Below are positions 57,704 through 64,000 of a DNA stretch of 64,000 nt, in pieces. Location of the stretch: assembly GCA_025403435.1 (NCBI GenBank), contig CM046354.1, forward strand, positions 43,039,779-43,103,778, in the 5' to 3' direction. Source of the stretch: Artocarpus heterophyllus. Taxonomy: Eukaryota; Streptophyta; Magnoliopsida; Rosales; Moraceae. Under the pieces are notes generated by a model, which did not search any database, was not told where the DNA came from, and saw only the letters and a list, made by a program, of their open reading frames with translations. A program made the translations under genes and the position numbers. Each line of letters opens with the position of its first letter. Position 1 is the first letter of the stretch.

Positions 57704-59036
57704 CATGACTCTTGATAGTGTAGACCTATTAGTCATAGATATAGAATCCATAGCTCCTCTTTAGGAGTCGTTGATATCCTCTTATATGCATTATCCTGCA
57801 ATTGACTGGAGCGCTCAACCATTTGGATAGATAGGTGTAACCGAATGGTATACTATCTTTGGATAGTAAGTTTTCCGACCGTGAGATAATGAAACGTAAG
57901 AGAAAAATAATTAGGAAGGTAAGATAGAATTTTACCTTAAGCCGATTATGGATAATCCTATAGGGATATGACACATCATGATATCTCATGGAGACGTAGC
58001 TGTTCGGGCCTCGTAATTCTATATAGTTTGAGAGTGCAGCTCTAAGCTTTTAGTGGAGTAGCGTTAGAGTTGATAATTATGAAATGTATATATGGGATAT
58101 TGGGTTTCATAATTATCGAGAGCTTGAACTATATAGGTCCATCAGGTCCTCTTTGGTAGCTCATGATAAATCCTACAACGATACGTCATGCTTTCTAATA
58201 AATTAGTAACTTATGTCAAATTATCAGATTGACTGAAAGTCGATAGGATCAGATAATTTATGTCTATTTATCGGTTGAATTAATTTTGTAAAAATTAATT
58301 CAAGATAAACTTGTTGAATTATCAAGAATATTTATTTCCTAGAGATTATCTAAATATTGTTGTTTTAATCAGATAACTTCTCTATTGGGTTATTTGAATT
58401 AAAACTAAGGCTTTATCCAAAGAATCTTAGGTGGGAAATAAAAGATTCGTAGGGATCATTTATCGTAAGTTCAGCAGGCTAATCTTCAGGTTTGGCTTGC
58501 CAATGGGGCAAGTTCGGCATGCCGACCGAACGATAATCTGATCAGCGTTTTTATGAGATTTTATCAGATATTGATCCAGATTTGAATTTTTTGAGACCTC
58601 ATCTGATAAGGACTAACCCCTAGGTTCAACCTCTATAAATAGGGAGTGAGATTCATAAGTTATACAAATCAGTTGAGAGATCAAGAGTGAGCACTCTATT
58701 TTGTGAGTATCTGAAACTCCCATGAAGAGCTATTGTTCACAAATCATGAGTAGTAGTTCTGGGTATTTCTCTATTGGTTGGAAGGAGAGTCATCAGGGAA
58801 GAGTTGTACGTTGTGCGCCCACACGCACTTCGATCGTAGATAAAGAATAACAAAGAAGACCATTTGATTGAATCTCTTCTGGAATGCCCTTCTTCTTACA
58901 GATTGTAGGAGCTCTTTGGCAAGCAATGTTAGTAAGATCTGGTTAATTTATGCATATAGTGTGTCAAACTTGTGTCTTGGAAAATACTCTAGTATTAAAA
59001 ATTTTTTAATTTTTACTGCGTACTATTTTTCCAACA
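57704..59036 (+). repeat. Element D 3' LTR, second part
   Basis: Continues D's LTR after element F: homologous to the A LTR from the CATGACTCTTGATAG block to the end TTTCCAACA. It has a decayed module array (58465-58530) and a degraded promoter (CTCTATAAATAG at about 58631). The first downstream bases are GTGAC, the likely TSD. Its last 106 bp match the LTR tail at 21441-21547. Confidence 0.9.
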
Positions 59037-59618
59037 GTGACATGGAGAATAATGTGGAGAAGAGAAAGAGAGAGAACAGGGTGAATGATGTCTGAGTTTT
59101 GGAGTAAAATCCTTGCTAAGTATAAAAATGGTTTTCATAAAAAAATTGTGTTCAACACATAGTTTAACAAAAGGGTTGTTTGAGTTGCAAGATTGTTTTC
59201 ATACGTTGGTCTGAGTGAGGACTCATGTGGGAGGGTGTTTGAGGGTTTTTTGAGTTTCTAACCCATAAGCTTTGAGTTTCAAAGCTGAATTCCATGTGAT
59301 TGTGTTTGGGAGTGGTGGAATGGGACCTATTAGTCATTTGCCAATTTGATGTAATCTAATTTTTTTAATAAAATCTGATTTTTGACAAATGATACAAAAT
59401 ACCAAATTTGTTATAATCAATCTGTTAAAATGGTAAAAATTTATGATAACAAAACAAAACAATTTAAATGCAATTAAATAAAAATGGACACAAAAATGAT
59501 TAGTTTAGGATGAACTCTCGTAATTAGACACACTAACTTACAAATTTGCATGCTAAACATGTTTAATTAATTTTGGACATTACATATCATTAATTGAAAA
59601 CAGAAGCCAGATCTTTTG

Positions 59619-60055
59619 CCCATTCGTCCATCTCCCTCTTTGTCTCCTCTAATATTTTTGTTTGACACATCAGCTCAATTAAAGAGGGCTGCTAACAGGA
59701 AAAAAGAAAAACGGAATGCTCCTCCGATGATTTTTTTCTTTTCCATATTTCTCTCATTTGTACTTTTTGTTGATTTCTCTCCCCTGTACTTTACCCTTTC
59801 TCAACCATCTTTCTTCCCTTGTTTTTTTTGGAAACCATCATTCTTTCTTCTATGCATGCCTATCTTTCTATTTAAATAAATACTTTACAAAAAGATAAAG
59901 AAAATCGATAAATTCACTCGTGTTTGAACCATAAGTTAAAATAACGGAGGAGGAATCGATTTTCATTCTATTACGGGCTCTTTTCAATTTTGCTGACGTG
60001 TCCAAAAATATTGGGGACGGAGAAGCAGACAGAAGAATGAGACCCAAAATCGACT
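59619..60055. repeat. Fold-back (imperfect inverted repeat), copy 2
   Basis: Arms about 59619-59740 and 59940-60050, same structure as 23080-23525. The two open frames here (59616-59879 plus strand, 59868-60065 minus strand) share a DTSA-LKRA-like peptide only because the arms are inverted copies of one another. Confidence 0.6.
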
Positions 60056-60373
60056 CACTATACATAACTAATTGCTGTATAAATAGTCTAATCTATAACT
60101 AATTACTAAGACTGCCTGAACAGTCTGTACAGATGTCACTCTGATTACAGGTGGTGCAGGAGTTAGTTATCTGAACAAACAAATACATCTGCCCAATCTC
60201 GTGTAACTAACCACCTAAACGAGCTGACAAGCTAACTAATCAGCTTTTTCTAATTGCAGGTAATAAATGTCTTGCCCTGAAATCCCGACCTTTATAACGG
60301 AGTTTTTCACTTTAATGCGCAAAAGCCATCTATTTTTCTTCAAAGGAAAACGTTATCTTAAGTTTCTATACGT

Positions 60374-60412
60374 ACATACACACACATATATATATATATA
60401 TGTGTGTGTGTA
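60374..60412. repeat. (CA)(AT)(GT) microsatellite, copy 2
   Basis: A simple run; partner of 23834-23869. Confidence 0.9.
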
Positions 60413-61532
60413 AGTGACAGTTAAAAAAGTGATTTAACTCCAATCAAGCACGAAAAGCAATTGAAGAGAACCCTTGAAGGTTACAAACTCAAGTATAAAT
60501 TTCACAAATTCCCCCTAATTTTGGCACTTGTGTTAATATACCTTTTAAATTTCAAAACGTATTTATTTTGTCTCTTGATCTATGTTCCATCTCTAAATTT
60601 TCCCTTCTGTCTGATTTTGTGAAAAATATAGACGGAATGGCACATGTGATGAACTTGATAGGGACAAATGAGTAAATTTCTCTTATTTGTTCTGCTTCTT
60701 TTTCACGTTAGGGCTCTGACAACATATTGTGGTTTTTCTTTTCTTTTCTTTTTTAATTGCAAACGTAAGCTTTTTTTTTTTTTTTGTCTGTTTGGAGATT
60801 AGAGTATCCAATAAACCCAAAATATTCAACAAATAAATAATCAACTTAACATTTTTATCTAAAAATTGACAGGATATCAACAGGAGGGGGAATTTATAAA
60901 TGGAACACATATCAAGGGCAAAATAGAAACATTTTGAAGTTTGAGGTATATTAACACAGGTGTTAAAGTTTAAGAGGAATTTGTGAAATTAATCCTAAAA
61001 CTAACTTAAAACACTGTTGTATATTTTATGGTTAATTATAAAAATGGTCGCCAAATGAAATTTTACTTTGATTCCTGAGAATTAAAATGGCTTAAAAGTG
61101 ACCTGATCTATTTTGGTATGAAAAGAATTAGTCTTTTGGTCAACTGGAAACTTTTTAAAATATAACAAAACAATCTAAGTCGGGTATAATGAATAGTTGG
61201 ATATTGTAGTGAATTGTAAATACCTTTTATAGCATAGGTTAACTAGGCAGAATATGAACAAGAAATTCCAATTAATTTTCCTGCCTTAATGAAGACTATA
61301 GTGAATGTAATTAACCTAAACTTCAGGGACCATTTTAGAGATTACTCCACAGTTTTCCCACCAAATAGGACGACTTACAGAAACAAATTAACATAATAAA
61401 GAAGGTTTACTCTATTATGGTTTTAAGTGGGAACTAAAATAGTAAAACATATCAGATTGTAATTCGGTATTTTAAGCTCATATAATTTAAGAAGAATAAA
61501 TCATGTAGTTATATACAGTCACATACACCTAC

Positions 61533-61580
61533 ACATATATATATATATATATATGTATGTATGTGTGTGGGTGTGTGTGT
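61533..61580. repeat. (AT)n(GT)n microsatellite, copy 2
   Basis: A simple run; longer than its partner at 32303-32330. Confidence 0.9.
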
Positions 61581-62020
61581 AAGCCAATAGACAAAATTAT
61601 TGATAGATGGGGGGTTTAGGTTTGATGGGGTTTGCACAAGTCCACTTATAAGGAAGCATGCATGAAATATTTAAACTTTCACATATTGATTTATAACTAA
61701 ATTGGACAATGGAACTCCACTAACAAGTATAAAATCACAAACGTGTCAAACGCTTCAAAAGTCATTGGATATGGTTGTTGGACTTTTTTTATGGCTTAGA
61801 AAGCCGGGTGGTTGTTGGGCTTGGAACAATGGAATTTAGTTCTCTACGATTGCATCCTCTCTGTTTTTCTCTTCGTTTCTTTTTTTTAAATCGAAAAATA
61901 GTACGTTAAAATATTGCTCATTTTAGCTCCCACCGTCAAAAACCCAAATTCAATTCCTCATAAAACCAAATTCCAAAATTACAATAATAAACCATTATAT
62001 TGTCTGTCTTTGTAATACAT

Positions 62021-62023
<3 letters not shown>

Positions 62024-62053
<30 letters not shown>
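62024..62053. repeat. (AT)n microsatellite, copy 2
   Basis: A run of about 15 AT units; copy 1 has only a short run at the matching place (near 32780). Confidence 0.9.
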
Positions 62054-62057
<4 letters not shown>

Positions 62058-63184
62058 TTTGGCAGCGAACATTTTCCAACTGTATAGATTTTTTTTTTTA
62101 AATTAAAACAAGCTGCTGCACAACATTTTCTGCCTCGCCATCCCACCATGTTTTGGCATAAATCTACTGGTTGAAACGTTGTCTCAGTATGATTTTGTTC
62201 TTAAAATTTTTAAAATTATTTTTACTTTTTTAAGACAAAAATTTTAAAAATATTTTTAGTATAATCTTAAAAAAATTTTATTTTTTAAAATAAAAATATT
62301 TTTATCTATTTTAGAAATAATATCAAATAATTCAGTCATGTTTGTACTATACAAAAAGTAAATTAATTGTTTGAAAAAGCAACAATTTGCGGGCTGTTTC
62401 AGCCGGAGATTAGTGTCGCTTCGAGCAACTTTGCTTTTTTAATTTAAACTATGACCCCCTTTTTTCTTTTGTGTTGGAAATGCTCTACACCGCGTGGAGA
62501 ACCGCGTTTGTTCTCTATTCATGTTGACCACTGAGCTTGCCAAATATTGCGTGGCTTCAAATTTGCGCTGAAGCTCAACTGGATTTTGTCCTGGCCGAAT
62601 GTGAAGTCAAACAAACGTCACACGTTATTTACGTAAGTCAGAACTAGGCTAAACCACGCCTGTCTTCGGCTGACCGATGGACACATACAATAACTTGGCC
62701 TATGAATTTTTGGTACTTGTTCCATCAAAAATATTTGGTACTTGTGTCTGTCAACCACGTTGCAAGTTTGATATTGGTGGACAGGCGCCTAATATTAACA
62801 TTGGATTTCTGCAGTAGATCTGATATCTCTTTTCAAAATTAGTTAAAATTAAAAGTTTAAATTAAATATTATAATAATTTAAATTTTGTGATAAAAATTT
62901 TATAATAAAAGTTGATCTAAACTATATTTTACAGTTTCAATTGAGGATTCAAACATTTTATTAGGCTTAGATAATTAAGTTGTAGGGTTTGTGGTCTGTT
63001 GATTGAAAATGTGTAGTTTGAACTTTTTTGTTTGAAATATGAGTCCAAAAAGTTAAAAACAATGGGGCGTTTTTTAAACTGAGATCATTGTTAGTTTAAA
63101 ATGTCAAATCAAGAGTCTTGTTAGACATCTAACAATAGATAGAAGGCTCAATCACCTTCCAAACCCTCTTTTCTTTATATTTTT

Positions 63185-63768
63185 GTCCTTGTTTTAATTT
63201 CTTTTTACTTTTTGTCCTAAAATTTTATTCTTTTCGTTTTAGTCCCTCCCTTTCTTGTCTTTTGTCTTGAATTTTTATTTTATGGGGCTAATTGATATAT
63301 TTTTTCAACTAATACTTTTTAATAGGAATGCTATGATAAGACTTTCTAAAAAGTCTAATTCATAAGAACCTTTTTTGACCGTAAGATTTGCTTCTGATAG
63401 TTAAAATTAAACTAGCTCACTAATAGTAAAATGAGCCCAAATACATCAGATTGTCAAAGCTAAAAAAATTCAAAATTTGAAAACAAATATAATAATCTTA
63501 GAAAAAACAAAAAAAAAGTTGGGTCTCGCTACAGGGGGTCTCGTTGCAGGGAGGGACTCGCCGTTGCTGGCGAATCACAGGTCATCATGATCGAGTGAGT
63601 TGAGTTCAAAAAACCCTAAACATTAAAAGCCCTAAAAGATATTAGTACAATATTTCCTCTACCACACCGTTGCCGCCATCATCAAGAGGGAGTCTTGACT
63701 TCGCAAAAGCCCACCATGGGTCATAATTTCACGAGAGAGGCCACTGTGGGTTGCAACTTCACGAGGGG
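63185..63768. other. Unassigned sequence right of the duplicated block
   Basis: The first 330 bp are AT-rich. From 63520 the sequence is GC-richer with short repeated phrases (GGGTCTCGCTACAGG / GGTCTCGTTGCAGG; TCACGAGAGAGGCCA / TTCACGAGGGG). No open frame or known element recognised. Confidence 0.5.
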
Positions 63769-64000
63769 TGTCACGCCTCGGAGTACGGGAGGTGACGTGG
63801 CGGATTATTTAAATTAATTAAAAGAGAATGTAATTAAAAATCAAGGGTTTAGGGGTTTGAATTAAATATAAAATGTGAAAATTTAAAGAAAACCATTACA
63901 TGAATAATTGATATAAAAGAATAAACGTAGCAAGTATGGGTTCCATAAACCCACAACTTGTGCACACACATGGTACTGACAATATCATAAATACAATCAC
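63769..64000 (+). mobile_element. Possible start of another LTR, cut by the window edge
   Basis: TGTCACGCCTCGGAG resembles the start of many plant Ty3/gypsy LTRs (TGTCACGCC type), and the AT-rich sequence after it fits. No partner LTR or PBS is in the window, so orientation and identity are uncertain. Confidence 0.35.

Larger units (their letters stand above)
45028..59036 (+). mobile_element. Element D: old family-1 copia remnant, 5' half missing
   Basis: Plus-strand relative of A and F. It begins inside the integrase core at 45028, where element C had inserted, and continues through RT and RNase H to a PPT (47419-47427). Its 3' LTR is split by element F into 47428-47996 and 57704-59036. It ends TTTTTCCAACA followed by GTGAC. 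Its own 5' LTR, gag and protease are absent from the window, consistent with loss during the duplication or deletion that truncated C. Confidence 0.88.
59037..63184. repeat. Duplicated non-coding block, copy 2
   Basis: Direct-orientation partner of copy 1 (21548-33942) without the hAT and H insertions and lacking the 272-bp and about 590-bp segments. It is continuous, AT-rich and without a gene that I can support. A fold-back at 59619-60055, microsatellites, and a small cluster of ACGT cores near 62611-62640 are shared with copy 1. The match to copy 1 ends at 63184. Confidence 0.88.

Overview
This is plant nuclear DNA, most likely from an angiosperm: AT-rich, with no protein-coding host gene I can support, and filled with nested LTR retrotransposons primed by initiator-methionine tRNA (TGGTATCAGAG). 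The coding matter is Ty1/copia (gag, protease, integrase, RT, RNase H order) and Ty3/gypsy (protease, RT, RNase H, integrase, chromodomain order). The species cannot be named from the sequence.

One copia family with 2033-bp LTRs ('family 1') dominates. Element A (3497-13194, + strand, TSD CCTTC) and element F (47997-57698, - strand, TSD GGATA) are full length and recent, each with two 2033-bp LTRs. A lies inside the pol of older relative B (1925-19677, - strand, TSD GATGA on its right side). A further young LTR (1-1924) lies inside B's own LTR. F lies inside the 3' LTR of another old relative, D (45028-59036, + strand). B itself interrupts a Ty3/gypsy remnant G (19678-21440, - strand).

The second layer is a segmental duplication. 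Positions 21441-33942 (copy 1) and 58931-63184 (copy 2) are the same non-coding block in the same orientation, about 37.5 kb apart; both start inside a family-1 LTR tail and continue into the same flank (GTGACA). Copy 1 alone carries a 950-bp hAT-like element (21744-22693) and a 6.5-kb copia element H (25562-32024, TSD TTTAT), so copy 2 preserves the empty sites. Copy 1 is joined at 33942-33948 to a truncated LTR of a Tekay/Del-like chromovirus C (33948-45027, - strand), which had inserted into D's integrase. This is what the join of a tandem duplication would look like, with breakpoints in C's LTR and at the end of the block.

All polyproteins are broken. A has two frameshifts and one stop; F has one frameshift and two different stops. 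B, D, H, G and C are more decayed. C has lost its RT catalytic aspartates (DD to NN), its protease glycine and two zinc-knuckle ligands. The most interesting non-coding structure is the family-1 leader: an array of eight inverted-repeat GGCAGGCCGA-type modules, followed by stem-loops that present self-complementary CCTAGG or GGATCC hexamers. The same GC module recurs, in reverse orientation, upstream of the LTR TATA box. Element C also holds an extra gag-like, acidic-tailed reading frame upstream of its ordinary gag. The last 230 bases may be the start of one more LTR.
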